DNA of 7,599 nt, from positions 1-7,599 of the forward strand of contig JAKIXL010000066.1 of the NCBI GenBank assembly GCA_022709105.1, in the 5' to 3' direction. The stretch is from Thermoplasmatota archaeon (GTDB taxonomy: Archaea > Thermoplasmatota > Thermoplasmata > Methanomassiliicoccales > Methanomassiliicoccaceae). The notes beneath the pieces are model-generated. The model was not told the origin of the DNA, did no database searches, and saw only the letters and a program-made list of their open reading frames with translations. Shown here piece after piece: positions 1 through 6,573 of the stretch. How positions within the stretch are numbered: the first letter of the stretch is position 1; each line of letters opens with the position of its first letter. The position numbers and the translations under genes were made by a program.

Positions 1-173
1 AGCCCTTCCATGCTGCATACCTTCCAGGCCCGGCCAGAATAGACCGCGGACCGCTCGATGCCGGAGGTTATCGACCCCAGCATCCTCTCTTGCTTGGAGA
101 TGCGTTCGTCCGCAGAGATGATAAGGTCCTCCTTTATCTGAGACCGGACCTTGTCCACAAGCTGACCGCTCAT
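1..173 (-). CDS. Unrecognised protein, N-terminal 57 residues (3' end outside window)
   Basis: An open frame starts at the ATG at 171-173 and runs off the window edge with no stop. The visible part begins MSGQLVDKVRSQIKEDL and continues as a charged, probably helical stretch rich in Lys, Glu, Arg and Ile, with a single Cys near residue 53 and a Trp near 50. No signal peptide or membrane segment is visible. An in-frame ATG four codons upstream (183-185) is an alternative start. I prefer 173 because a TATA-like box at 196-202 is centred about 26 nt upstream, which would place the transcription start almost on this ATG, a leaderless arrangement known in archaea. Neither ATG has a Shine-Dalgarno sequence. 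The gene follows the carboxypeptidase by 74 bp on the same strand but seems to have its own promoter. I do not recognise the family and assign no function; the frame has coding-like composition but is short. Confidence 0.6.
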   Translation of the reverse strand, partial: MSGQLVDKVRSQIKEDLIISADERISKQERMLGSITSGIERSAVYSGRAWKVCSMEG

Positions 174-195
174 TGACCAGGGCATGCTGACGAAC

Positions 196-202
196 TAATA
201 AA
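196..202 (-). promoter_or_regulatory. TATA-like box for the gene at 1-173
   Basis: Read on the minus strand this is TTTATTA, an AT-rich heptamer in an otherwise GC-rich 74-bp gap between the carboxypeptidase stop and the next gene. Its centre lies about 26 nt from the A of the ATG at 173, the usual archaeal TATA-to-start distance, so it predicts a leaderless mRNA. Upstream sequence (GGCGAATG) is a loose match to a purine-rich BRE. Called by eye only. Confidence 0.5.
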
Positions 203-247
203 CATTCGCCGCCCATTATCCTGAACTGAGCAAGACCATTCGCGAGG

Positions 248-1780
248 TCATCGTCCATAGACCATCTCGACCTTGTCGCCCAGATAGTTAAGGAACGGCC
301 TGATGTTCATGCTCTTCCCGGTAACGACCTTGACCAGGTCAGCAGGATCGTACATGCTGCCCTTGGAATGAACGTTCTCACGAAGCCAGGAGCGGACCTT
401 GGAGAAGTCGCCTGCCCGGACGCTCGCTCTCCAATCGGGGAGGTCCTTCTGCATCTTCTCCAGGAACATGCCTCCATAGATGTTCCCCAGCGCATAGCTG
501 GGGAAGTAACCGAAGCTCGCGCCCGCCCAATGGGTGTCCTGCATGACGCCCTCCGAGTCGTTCCCGATCTCTACGCCGAGGTACTTGGAATACCTCTCGT
601 TCCATGCCTGCGGCAGCTCTTCAGCGTTAAGCTTCCCGGCAAAGATGTCCTTCTCCAGCTCGAACCGGATGATGACGTGCAGCCCATAGGTCACCTCGTC
701 CGCCTCTATCCTTATCTTGGAACGTTCAGAGATGTTTACCGCTCTCACGAACGCGTCGAGGTCGACGCCGGCCAATGCCTTGCCGGAGACCTTCCTCAGC
801 CGCGGGAGCATGTACGCGAGGAACTCCGGGCTGCGCCCGACCATGTTCTCCACGAACCGGCTCTGCGATTCATGTATGCCGTAGCTCGCGGCGCTTCCAA
901 TGGGTTGGTACATCCACTCGATGGGCAACCCTCCCTCGTAAAGCGCATGACCGCACTCGTGAAGGACGCTGAACATGCTCGACCTGAAGTTGTTCTCATA
1001 ATAGTGGGTGGTCACCCGGACGTCGGTATAGTAGCCGTTGGAAAAAGGATGCTCCGTCTCATCGAGCCGCCCCCACGCCTCTGGCCCGCTGGTCTGGTAA
1101 CCGAGGAAGTCCATGACCATCGAACTGATCTTGCGCTGAGCGTCGACGGTCACTCTGTTCGAGAGGAACGACCGGTCAGGCGCGTCCCCCTCGTCCACCT
1201 TCTTCAAGAGCTTGATGAGCCCGGATCGCATGCCCCCGAACACCTTGGATATCTGCTCCGCGGTCATCCCCGGCTCGTATATGTCAAGCAGCGCGTCATA
1301 GGGGGTCCTGGTCCCCTTGGCGTCCATGAGAATGTCTGCGGCCCTCCTCTTGAGCTCGATGTTCTTCGCCAGGTCATCCCGGAACATCGTGAAGTCCTTG
1401 GCCGCCTTGGCCTTCTTCCACGCCCCTACTGCGAGGATCTGCTGCTTGGCCATCTCGGCAACGAGCTTGTTCGGGAGCCTGGTCGCCTCATTATAGCTCT
1501 TGCGGAGCAAATGGACGTTCCGCCTCTCCTCGGGGCAGAGCGACCCGGACCCACGGTCTTTCTCGATCGCGTCCAGATAGTTCCCGATCTTCCTGTTGGT
1601 GATCATCTTATGGACCATCAGGTCGATTAACGAAAGCTGCTCGCTGCGGAGCTCCAGGCCCTTAGCGGGCATCTTGGTCTCCATGTCCCAATGGATGACG
1701 TCCCCGGCGGAGCGGAGGACGATCATTTCCTTGTACTTAGCCAGCAGATCGTCGTAGTTCTTCTGAAGTGACGCGGCCAT
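248..1780 (-). CDS. M32-family metallocarboxypeptidase (thermostable carboxypeptidase 1 type)
   Basis: This is a zinc or cobalt metallopeptidase that removes C-terminal amino acids from peptides, probably in the cytoplasm because no signal peptide is visible. At 510 residues it has the usual length of the family (Taq and Pfu carboxypeptidases, about 500). The recognised M32 motifs appear in order: HPF at 244-246, DVRVT at 253-257, the metal-binding HECGH at 274-278 with catalytic Glu275, HESQ at 303-306 supplying the third ligand Glu304, IRIEAD at 356-361, and GVMQDTHW at 411-418. All catalytic and metal residues look intact. The N-terminal 240 residues are the helical part of the fold. The start is the ATG at 1780; a weak GGGA lies 8 nt upstream, and no better in-frame start is evident. 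The stop is TGA. A 147-bp gap separates it from the hydrolase upstream, so it may be a separate transcription unit. A general role in peptide turnover is known for the family; a link to the acyl-CoA genes is only inferred from position. Confidence 0.95.
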   Translation of the reverse strand: MAASLQKNYDDLLAKYKEMIVLRSAGDVIHWDMETKMPAKGLELRSEQLSLIDLMVHKMITNRKIGNYLDAIEKDRGSGSLCPEERRNVHLLRKSYNEATRLPNKLVAEMAKQQILAVGAWKKAKAAKDFTMFRDDLAKNIELKRRAADILMDAKGTRTPYDALLDIYEPGMTAEQISKVFGGMRSGLIKLLKKVDEGDAPDRSFLSNRVTVDAQRKISSMVMDFLGYQTSGPEAWGRLDETEHPFSNGYYTDVRVTTHYYENNFRSSMFSVLHECGHALYEGGLPIEWMYQPIGSAASYGIHESQSRFVENMVGRSPEFLAYMLPRLRKVSGKALAGVDLDAFVRAVNISERSKIRIEADEVTYGLHVIIRFELEKDIFAGKLNAEELPQAWNERYSKYLGVEIGNDSEGVMQDTHWAGASFGYFPSYALGNIYGGMFLEKMQKDLPDWRASVRAGDFSKVRSWLRENVHSKGSMYDPADLVKVVTGKSMNIRPFLNYLGDKVEMVYGR

Positions 1781-1789
1781 GTTATCGTC

Positions 1790-1805
1790 CCGTGAACGGC
1801 CACGG
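1790..1805 (-). repeat. Short inverted repeat next to the carboxypeptidase start
   Basis: The minus strand reads CCGTG, six bases, then CACGG, ending 9 nt before the carboxypeptidase ATG. The 3' arm runs into the only purine-rich ribosome-binding candidate (GGGA), so a hairpin in the mRNA could partly hide it. Five base pairs may well occur by chance in GC-rich DNA. Confidence 0.3.
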
Positions 1806-1880
1806 AGTTCTTAACCCTAGCTAACGGCCGGGCCTTTGAACGCCAGACCCAATAGGCGGCATGCAGGCGTGTGCGAAGCG

Positions 1881-1913
1881 GGCGGCGCCGCCGTCGTCCC
1901 ATGGCCGCGGCGG
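1881..1913. repeat. GC-rich palindromic cluster after the hydrolase gene
   Basis: A perfect 12-bp palindrome GGCGGCGCCGCC occupies 1881-1892, and CCGCCG at 1888-1893 can also pair with CGGCGG at 1908-1913 across a 14-nt loop. The cluster lies 15-47 bp after the hydrolase stop. It could form a stable RNA stem at the 3' end of the transcript. No U-tract follows, so it is not a standard intrinsic terminator. Confidence 0.4.
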
Positions 1914-1927
1914 TAGGCGGCAACGTC

Positions 1928-2758
1928 TCAGTTCCTCTCGCTTATGCCGGGCGGCCGCGCCTCGGCGGCCATCGCATCGATGGGATGCTTGGCTAAGAAG
2001 TCAAGGACCAGCGGAACGTATCCTTTGGAAGGCAGCAGGTGCCCGGCCCCCCGGACTATCTCGAACTCCGATCTCGCGATGCCGGCGGCAAGCCTCTCTC
2101 CGAAACAGAGCGGCACCATAATGTCCTCGTCCCCATGGATCACGAGGGTGGGGACGGCTATCTTGTGCAGGCGCTCGCGGCTATCGAAGGCATCTAGCGC
2201 TGCCTTCTGCCTCGCCAGGCCGTTCAGGACGCTTCGGTCGCAGCTCTCGCCCAGCTCGCATACCGAGGCCTTTCCGCGGAAGAAGCTCTCGGTGGAGCAC
2301 CAGGTCTGCATCATCGTCTGAAAGGTCTCCATGCTCGCGCCCTCGCGCACGGAGTTGATCATGGCGTCTATGGCGAACCGGGACCGGTTCGGCTCAACGG
2401 CGTAGGTGGACATCAGGACGAGGTTGGCGACCTTCTCAGGGTGGCGGAGCACCAGCTCCTGCGCGACGTTCCCGCCCATGGACCATCCCAGCACGTGCGC
2501 CCGCTCGATGTCCAAGGCCTCCAGCAGACCCGCCGCGTCATCGGCCATCTGGGCCATTGTGAAGCCGGCGTTCGGCGCTTCGGTGTGCCCGCTCCCCCGG
2601 TTGTCGAAGGTGATGACCCTATATGACGAGGACAGCTGAGGCAGGGCCTTCTTCCAGTTATAGAGGTCCCCGTAGAACCCCGTGATGAGCAGCAGCGGCT
2701 CCCCCTCGCCTTGCTCGTGATAGTGGATGACAGCATCCCCCACTTTGATCTTGGGCAT
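1928..2758 (-). CDS. Alpha/beta-hydrolase fold protein (esterase or enol-lactonase-like)
   Basis: This 276-residue protein is a serine hydrolase with the alpha/beta fold. The nucleophile elbow is GWSMG at 91-95 (Ser93), the likely acid is Asp212 in HGDED (208-212), and the catalytic His is His240 in GAGH (237-240). An HG-type oxyanion turn is replaced by TGF at 26-28, and DNRGSGHT at 52-59 is the conserved strand-4 loop of the PcaD/epoxide-hydrolase-like branch. The cap region, about 120-195, carries three Cys residues (154, 167, 173). There is no signal peptide. The start is the ATG at 2758, with GAGG 7 nt upstream; the stop is TGA. It lies only 41 bp after the acyl-CoA synthetase, so the two are probably co-transcribed. 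This placement suggests an ester, thioester or lactone of the same acid as substrate, but the family is too broad to name one. The last 15 residues form a Pro/Ala/Glu-rich tail that may be disordered. Confidence 0.93.
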   Translation of the reverse strand: MPKIKVGDAVIHYHEQGEGEPLLLITGFYGDLYNWKKALPQLSSSYRVITFDNRGSGHTEAPNAGFTMAQMADDAAGLLEALDIERAHVLGWSMGGNVAQELVLRHPEKVANLVLMSTYAVEPNRSRFAIDAMINSVREGASMETFQTMMQTWCSTESFFRGKASVCELGESCDRSVLNGLARQKAALDAFDSRERLHKIAVPTLVIHGDEDIMVPLCFGERLAAGIARSEFEIVRGAGHLLPSKGYVPLVLDFLAKHPIDAMAAEARPPGISERN

Positions 2759-2799
2759 CTGAAGGCCTCGGTCCGCTCCTTATCATTTTCTCCTGCAGA

Positions 2800-4452
2800 T
2801 CATGCGTCAGGCCACCGAGCGGCGGCATCCTCGCGCAGCTTGTACTTCATGATCTTCCCCGAGGCGGTCATGGGATATTCGTCCACGAACGCTATGAACT
2901 TGGGGGTCTTGTACCACGCGATCTTGCCCCGGCAGTGGTCCTGGACGTCCTCGGAGGTCATCTGCACGCCTTTCCTCAGGATGATGTAGGCGCCGACCTG
3001 CTCTCCGTACTTCTTGCTCGGCACCCCCACGACCTGCACGTCCTGGATCCCTTCCATGTGGTGGATGAAGTCCTCTACTTCCTTGGGGTAGACGTTCTCG
3101 CCCCCGCGGATGATCATGTCCTTCAGCCGGCCGGTGATCGAAAGGTACCCATCGCGGTCCATCTTCCCTATGTCTCCGGAGTGGAGCCAACCATGCTCGT
3201 CTATGGCCTTGGCGGTCTCAGCGGGCATCTTGTAGTAACCTTTCATCACGTTGTATCCGCGGCAGCACACCTCTCCATGCTCCTCCGGCCCGCATTCGTT
3301 CCCGGTGTCAGGATCAAAGAGCTTCACCTCCACTCCTGGCAGGGGTCGACCGACCGTCGAGCATTTTTTCTCGATGGACGGCTCATCGTATCTTGTCTGG
3401 GTCATGCCCGGCGACGATTCGGTCAGGCCGAACACGATGGTCACTTCCCGCATGTTCATCTTCTCCACCGCCTCTTCCATGCTCTTCACCGGACAAGGGG
3501 AGCCGGCCATGATGCCGGTCCGCAGCGTGGAGAAATCGAACTTGTCGAACAGAGGATGCTCCAGCACGGCGATGAACATCGTTGGGACGCCGTAAAGCGC
3601 GGTGCACCTTTCCTTCTCCACGGCCATCATCACGTTCACCGGGTCGTACCTCTCCAAGATGACCATTGTCGCGCCTGAGTTCAGGGAGGCCATCACCCCC
3701 AGGACGCAGCCGAAGCAATGGAAAAGGGGCACCGGGAGGCATATGCGGTCCGCGTGGGTGTAGTTCATGTTGGCCGCGATCCAGTAACCGTTGTTCCCGA
3801 TGTTGTGGTGAGTGAGCATGACCCCCTTGGGGAACCCCGTGGTCCCCGAGGTATACTGCATGTTCACCACGTCGTAGCAGGAGAGGCCAGCCTGCCGCTC
3901 CTTGTAATCCGCCTCAGAGGTCTGTACGCCCATGGCCATGACCTCGTTCATAGAGTACATCCCCCTGTGCTTCTCCGGCCCAAGGAACAGGACCCGGCGC
4001 AGGTGCGGAAAACGCTCCGAGCGAAGCCGGTCCCGGGGCTGCGACCTCAGCTCCGGAACGAGCTCGTACATCGTGGCGATATAATCGGTGTCCCGGTACC
4101 CGTCGATGATGAAGATGTTCTCGGCCTCCGACTGCCTGAGAACGTACTCGATCTCAGAGATCTTGTAGTTGATATTGATGGTGAGCAGGATCGCCCCTAT
4201 GCGGGCGGTGGCGAACTGCAGGGTGACCCAATGCGGGACGTTCGTCGCCCACACCGCCACCTTCTCGCCCTTCTTGACCCCCAAGGCCATAAGGCCCTTG
4301 GCCACCCGGTCGACCGTGGCCGAGAACTCCCTCCAGGTTTCCCGGTAGTCCCGGTCCGCATAGACTATGGCCTCCGTGTCCGGATACCTTGCCACGGTCT
4401 CATCGAGCAGCTGGCCCAGAGTGGCCTCTCGAGTTATCTCCTCTCGAACCAT
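2800..4452 (-). CDS. AMP-forming acyl-CoA synthetase (ACSF2/YngI-like)
   Basis: The enzyme activates a carboxylic acid with ATP to an acyl-adenylate and then to acyl-CoA. With the start chosen here it has 550 residues, normal for the family. Key motifs are the ATP loop YTSGTTGFPKG (about 200-210), FGLTESS (341-347), HSGD (424-427, with the ribose-binding Asp), the hinge GRLKDMIIRGGENVYP (441-456) and the C-terminal catalytic Lys in TASGKI (about 533). The overall pattern, including GYY before ETAKAID and the NVYPKEVEDF segment, recalls medium-chain and branched acyl-CoA synthetases such as human ACSF2 and Bacillus YngI. The substrate cannot be read from sequence. I chose the ATG at 4452 over the in-frame GTG at 4461 because GAGGTG, a strong Shine-Dalgarno, lies exactly 6 nt before the ATG and contains that GTG. 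It follows the regulator stop by 10 nt and precedes the hydrolase by 41 nt, so it is the central gene of an operon. Next to VorAB, a branched-chain or aryl acid substrate is plausible. Confidence 0.95.
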   Translation of the reverse strand: MVREEITREATLGQLLDETVARYPDTEAIVYADRDYRETWREFSATVDRVAKGLMALGVKKGEKVAVWATNVPHWVTLQFATARIGAILLTININYKISEIEYVLRQSEAENIFIIDGYRDTDYIATMYELVPELRSQPRDRLRSERFPHLRRVLFLGPEKHRGMYSMNEVMAMGVQTSEADYKERQAGLSCYDVVNMQYTSGTTGFPKGVMLTHHNIGNNGYWIAANMNYTHADRICLPVPLFHCFGCVLGVMASLNSGATMVILERYDPVNVMMAVEKERCTALYGVPTMFIAVLEHPLFDKFDFSTLRTGIMAGSPCPVKSMEEAVEKMNMREVTIVFGLTESSPGMTQTRYDEPSIEKKCSTVGRPLPGVEVKLFDPDTGNECGPEEHGEVCCRGYNVMKGYYKMPAETAKAIDEHGWLHSGDIGKMDRDGYLSITGRLKDMIIRGGENVYPKEVEDFIHHMEGIQDVQVVGVPSKKYGEQVGAYIILRKGVQMTSEDVQDHCRGKIAWYKTPKFIAFVDEYPMTASGKIMKYKLREDAAARWPDA

Positions 4453-4458
4453 GCGGCG

Positions 4459-4464
4459 CACCTC
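4459..4464 (-). promoter_or_regulatory. Shine-Dalgarno site of the acyl-CoA synthetase, overlapping the regulator stop codon
   Basis: The minus strand reads GAGGTG, 6 nt before the ATG at 4452. Its first two bases are the last two of the regulator's TGA stop (4463-4465), so ribosomes ending on the regulator sit on this site; coupled translation is likely. The site decides the synthetase start, because the upstream GTG at 4461 lies inside it. Confidence 0.8.
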
Positions 4465-5026
4465 AGAACGGAGTGTATACGACCGCGTAGATGGCGGCCT
4501 TGGCGTTCCCGGCTGCGGACACCTCGTGGGGCACCACCGAGTTGTAGTACATGGAATCTCCGGCCTTCAGGCGGTGCTTCTGTTTCCCATAGGTCAGATC
4601 GACCTCGCCCTTCACCACGATTATAAACTCCTCGCCCTCATGGGCCGAAAGGGAGCTCTCTTTGGTCGGCTCGATCTCGATGTACAGCGGCTCCATGTGC
4701 CGATCGGTCTTTCCCTTGCCCAGCGGATAGTAGTGGTAGTTCCCCGGTCCGGCCCCGTGGTGAGGAGTGGTCTCCTCCTTCCTCTCCTCCGCATGGACGA
4801 TGATGGGGTCAGGTATGAACTGGTCGTCCATGAAGGTGCCCAGCCTCTGCCCCATGGCCCGGGACAGCTTCACCAGCATACTGATCGCAGGATAGACCGT
4901 TCCGTCCTCAACGTTCCGCACCAGGGCAGGGTCAAGTCCGGCGTTCTGGGCCAGTTCATCGATGGAGAGTCCGAGGCGTTCGCGATAGGTCTTGATGCGG
5001 TTTCCTAGTTTATCAGAAATGGACAT
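4463..5026 (-). CDS. XRE-family transcriptional regulator with C-terminal cupin domain
   Basis: This 187-residue protein is a predicted DNA-binding regulator that senses a small ligand. An N-terminal helix-turn-helix of the Xre/Cro type spans about 8-65 (RIKTYRERLGLSIDELAQ followed by the recognition helix near 33-40). A linker with several His leads to YHYYPLGKGKTDRHMEP at 97-113, a stretch typical of XRE-cupin regulators, and then a cupin_2 barrel from about 115 to 187. Cupin motif 1 is AHEGEEFIIVVKG (128-140) and motif 2 is GDSMYYNSVVPH (156-167). Of the usual four metal ligands, His129, Glu133 and His167 are present, but the first His is replaced by Ser127, so metal binding is uncertain. 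The start is the ATG at 5026, with GGAGGA 6 nt upstream. It is first in a set with the synthetase and hydrolase, and its own upstream region has a TATA-like box and a dyad, so autoregulation and control of the synthetase are likely. Activator or repressor cannot be told. Confidence 0.93.
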   Translation of the reverse strand: MSISDKLGNRIKTYRERLGLSIDELAQNAGLDPALVRNVEDGTVYPAISMLVKLSRAMGQRLGTFMDDQFIPDPIIVHAEERKEETTPHHGAGPGNYHYYPLGKGKTDRHMEPLYIEIEPTKESSLSAHEGEEFIIVVKGEVDLTYGKQKHRLKAGDSMYYNSVVPHEVSAAGNAKAAIYAVVYTPF

Positions 5027-5032
5027 TTGCTA

Positions 5033-5038
5033 TCCTCC
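5033..5038 (-). promoter_or_regulatory. Strong Shine-Dalgarno site of the XRE-cupin gene
   Basis: GGAGGA on the minus strand lies 6 nt before the ATG at 5026. It is a near-perfect match to the archaeal anti-Shine-Dalgarno and fixes the regulator start. Confidence 0.85.
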
Positions 5039-5068
5039 GGGGTTGGTGTTCGAAACGACACGGTCGGG

Positions 5069-5094
5069 TCGGGAACAAGGCCGCTGGTCCCCGA
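5069..5094. promoter_or_regulatory. 26-bp imperfect dyad over the predicted start of the regulator transcript (candidate operator or leader hairpin)
   Basis: On the minus strand TCGGGGAC pairs with GTTCCCGA (eight pairs, one G-T), then one mismatch, then AG with CT around a CGGC loop. In DNA this is a two-fold symmetric site of the size a dimeric helix-turn-helix protein binds; in RNA it would be a stable hairpin. The dyad spans the start site predicted from the TATA box at 5113-5119 (near 5090), so a protein bound here would block initiation. A second copy of the 3' arm core (CCCGA, minus strand) follows directly at 5064-5068, giving a possible alternative pairing. Role as the XRE-cupin operator is inference. 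Confidence 0.55.
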
Positions 5095-5112
5095 GCGAAT
5101 CCGCAAATTCTC

Positions 5113-5119
5113 TAATATA
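5113..5119 (-). promoter_or_regulatory. TATA-like box for the regulator-synthetase-hydrolase operon
   Basis: The minus strand reads TATATTA within an AT-rich island, preceded by the purine-rich GGCAAGA that could serve as BRE. A start about 26 nt downstream would fall near 5090 and give a leader of about 63 nt ending in the strong Shine-Dalgarno. It lies in the 146-bp gap after vorA, so the regulator group can be transcribed separately from vor. Confidence 0.65.
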
Positions 5120-5172
5120 TCTTGCCACAGGGGCCTTCCTGACGGTCGTGGGATCTCCGTTCGTCAACAGGT

Positions 5173-6573
5173 TCAACCCCGGCCGTTCCTGACCCAGGCC
5201 TTGGCGGCCTCGTACACCTTTCGGTTCCTCTCTACCAGCGCGGGCTTCTCGGAGAAGCTGGCGTCCAGGGCCGCGAGCACATCCGCCTCCGGCATGCCCA
5301 GAAGGCCCAGTTCGACCATCGCGCCCAGGAAAGCGGTGTTGGCCGCCTTGGGGGTTCCCGATTCCTCTGCTATCCGCATCGCCGGGAACGGCCTAAGGGT
5401 GACACCAGGGGGGGCCGCTGGACGCAGGGGAACGGACCCCTCGAACAGCACCGTGCCGCCCTTGACCACGGTAGGGAGGAACTTCTCCAGCGAAGGCTGG
5501 TTCATCGCCACCAGGAGGTCAGGGGCGTCCACCGCCGGGGAGCCTATCTCCTTTCCTCCTATGACCACAGAGGCCGACGCGGCGCCCCCTCTCTGCTCCG
5601 GACCATAGCTGGGGAACCAAGAGACGTATCTGCCCCCTCTCCCCGCCGCCTCGGCAACGACCAGTCCAAGGCTGAGCACGCCCTGTCCGCCGAAGCCGGA
5701 GAACTTCATGTGCCTCTCCTTGAACTTGGGGTCCGGCACAGGGTCGATGCCGCCCTCGGAGCCCTGCATCAGGGCGGTCAGGTCCTTGATGGCGATGGGG
5801 GAGGGAGCCGCGGCCGGCTTGGCGGTGTGGTCCCGGAAACAACCCAGGGGGAACACCCTCTCCATCTCCTGGGTCACGAAGTCCGCGGCCTTCAGGGCGT
5901 CCATCCTCCAGTTGGTGGGGCAGGGCGACAGGAACTCAACGAACGCGTACCCCTTTCCATCGCGCTGGACCTCCAGGGCCTTGCGCACCGCCCTCTTGGC
6001 CTGCATGATGCGCTTGGTGTCCGCCACCGATACACGCTCGATGTAAACCGGAGCGTCTAGCTGGGCCAGGATCTCGCACACCCTAAGGGGGTGCCCGGTC
6101 CTGACCACATCACGGCCGAAGGGCGTTGTCGTCGTCTTCTGGCCGGGCAGCGTGGTGGGCGCCATCTGCCCTCCGGTCATCGCATACAGAGAGTTGTTGA
6201 CGAAGAAGCAGGCGAAATGTTCTCCCCTATTTGCCGCCTGGAAGGCGTTGTTGAACCCTATCGCCCCTAGATCGCCGTCGCCCTGGTATGCGATCACCAC
6301 CTTGTCCGGCAGCACTCGCGAGAGGCCGGTGGCGACAGCGGACGCCCGCCCATGCGGAGCGGCCACGTTCCCGCAGTCGAAGTAATAATAGCAGAACGCC
6401 GCGCACCCCACGGGAGAGACGAACACGGTGCGGTCCTGCAGGCCCAGATCGGCCATCGCTTCTCCGATCAGCTTATGGATGATCCCGTGGCCGCAACCGG
6501 CGCAGAATGTGGTGGTCCTGCTCCCATCCTTCCGATCGAAGGTATCATAGAAACCCCTGGCCCTCTTGATCAT
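5173..6573 (-). CDS. vorA: 2-oxoacid (ketoisovalerate):ferredoxin oxidoreductase, fused beta-gamma subunit VorA
   Basis: VorA holds thiamine diphosphate and the gamma domain of the enzyme that converts branched-chain 2-oxoacids, CoA and oxidised ferredoxin to acyl-CoA, CO2 and reduced ferredoxin, or the reverse. The 466 residues form two parts. The beta domain (about 15-250) has CAGCGHG at 24-30 and the thiamine diphosphate/magnesium motif [12 protein letters not shown] at 98-109, followed by FFVNN at 123-127. A Pro/Ala-rich linker (about 250-287) leads to the gamma domain (about 289-462) with GFGGQGV at 293-299 and SYGPEQRGG at 322-330. The fusion and length match methanogen VorA (about 478 residues, from memory) and are not new. 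No 4Fe-4S ferredoxin motif is visible in it, so a separate VorC subunit is expected. The start is the ATG at 6573, 7 nt after GGAGG (6581-6585), and it overlaps the vorB stop by 4 bp (ATGA), showing translational coupling. Exact 2-oxoacid preference is inferred from VorB similarity. Confidence 0.94.
   Translation of the reverse strand: MIKRARGFYDTFDRKDGSRTTTFCAGCGHGIIHKLIGEAMADLGLQDRTVFVSPVGCAAFCYYYFDCGNVAAPHGRASAVATGLSRVLPDKVVIAYQGDGDLGAIGFNNAFQAANRGEHFACFFVNNSLYAMTGGQMAPTTLPGQKTTTTPFGRDVVRTGHPLRVCEILAQLDAPVYIERVSVADTKRIMQAKRAVRKALEVQRDGKGYAFVEFLSPCPTNWRMDALKAADFVTQEMERVFPLGCFRDHTAKPAAAPSPIAIKDLTALMQGSEGGIDPVPDPKFKERHMKFSGFGGQGVLSLGLVVAEAAGRGGRYVSWFPSYGPEQRGGAASASVVIGGKEIGSPAVDAPDLLVAMNQPSLEKFLPTVVKGGTVLFEGSVPLRPAAPPGVTLRPFPAMRIAEESGTPKAANTAFLGAMVELGLLGMPEADVLAALDASFSEKPALVERNRKVYEAAKAWVRNGRG

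Larger units (their letters stand above)
1781..1927 (-). other. Intergenic gap between hydrolase and carboxypeptidase genes
   Basis: This 147-bp stretch holds no convincing gene. Going in the direction of transcription, it has a very GC-rich half with repeated GCC/GGC units just after the hydrolase stop (1881-1921), then a more mixed half. A weak TATA-like TTAAGAA at 1808-1814 (minus strand) is centred about 31 nt before the carboxypeptidase ATG, and could be its promoter. No run of T residues suggests a terminator. A short open frame on the minus strand spans the gap (1723-1923) but is rich in Arg and looks like chance reading of GC-rich sequence. Confidence 0.5.

Noticed and set aside
368..1630. 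Long plus-strand open frame (420 codons) opposite the carboxypeptidase
   Set aside because: The minus-strand frame carries all the M32 motifs in order. The plus-strand product resembles no known protein and is rich in Pro, Arg, His and Leu, as expected from antisense reading of GC-rich coding DNA.
1881..1913. Intrinsic terminator after the hydrolase
   Set aside because: The GC-rich stem is not followed by a T-run on the minus strand, so neither the bacterial-type nor the archaeal poly-U signal is present.
1723..1923. 66-codon minus-strand frame across the gap before the carboxypeptidase
   Set aside because: It overlaps the carboxypeptidase start in another frame, is strongly Arg-rich from GC-repeat reading, and has no Shine-Dalgarno site or recognisable sequence.
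3718..4626. Plus-strand open frame (302 codons) opposite the synthetase and regulator
   Set aside because: It crosses the junction of two well-supported minus-strand genes, has no recognisable domain, and its Val/His/Arg-rich composition is typical of an antisense shadow.
5061..5073. Tandem TCGGG repeat as a CRISPR or iteron-like array
   Set aside because: There are only two full copies of a 5-bp unit and no spacers, so it is reported only as part of the dyad region.
5173..6573. Beta-gamma fusion in VorA as a possible novel architecture
   Set aside because: The same fusion, at nearly the same length, is known for VorA of Methanothermobacter, so it is the ordinary form of this subunit.
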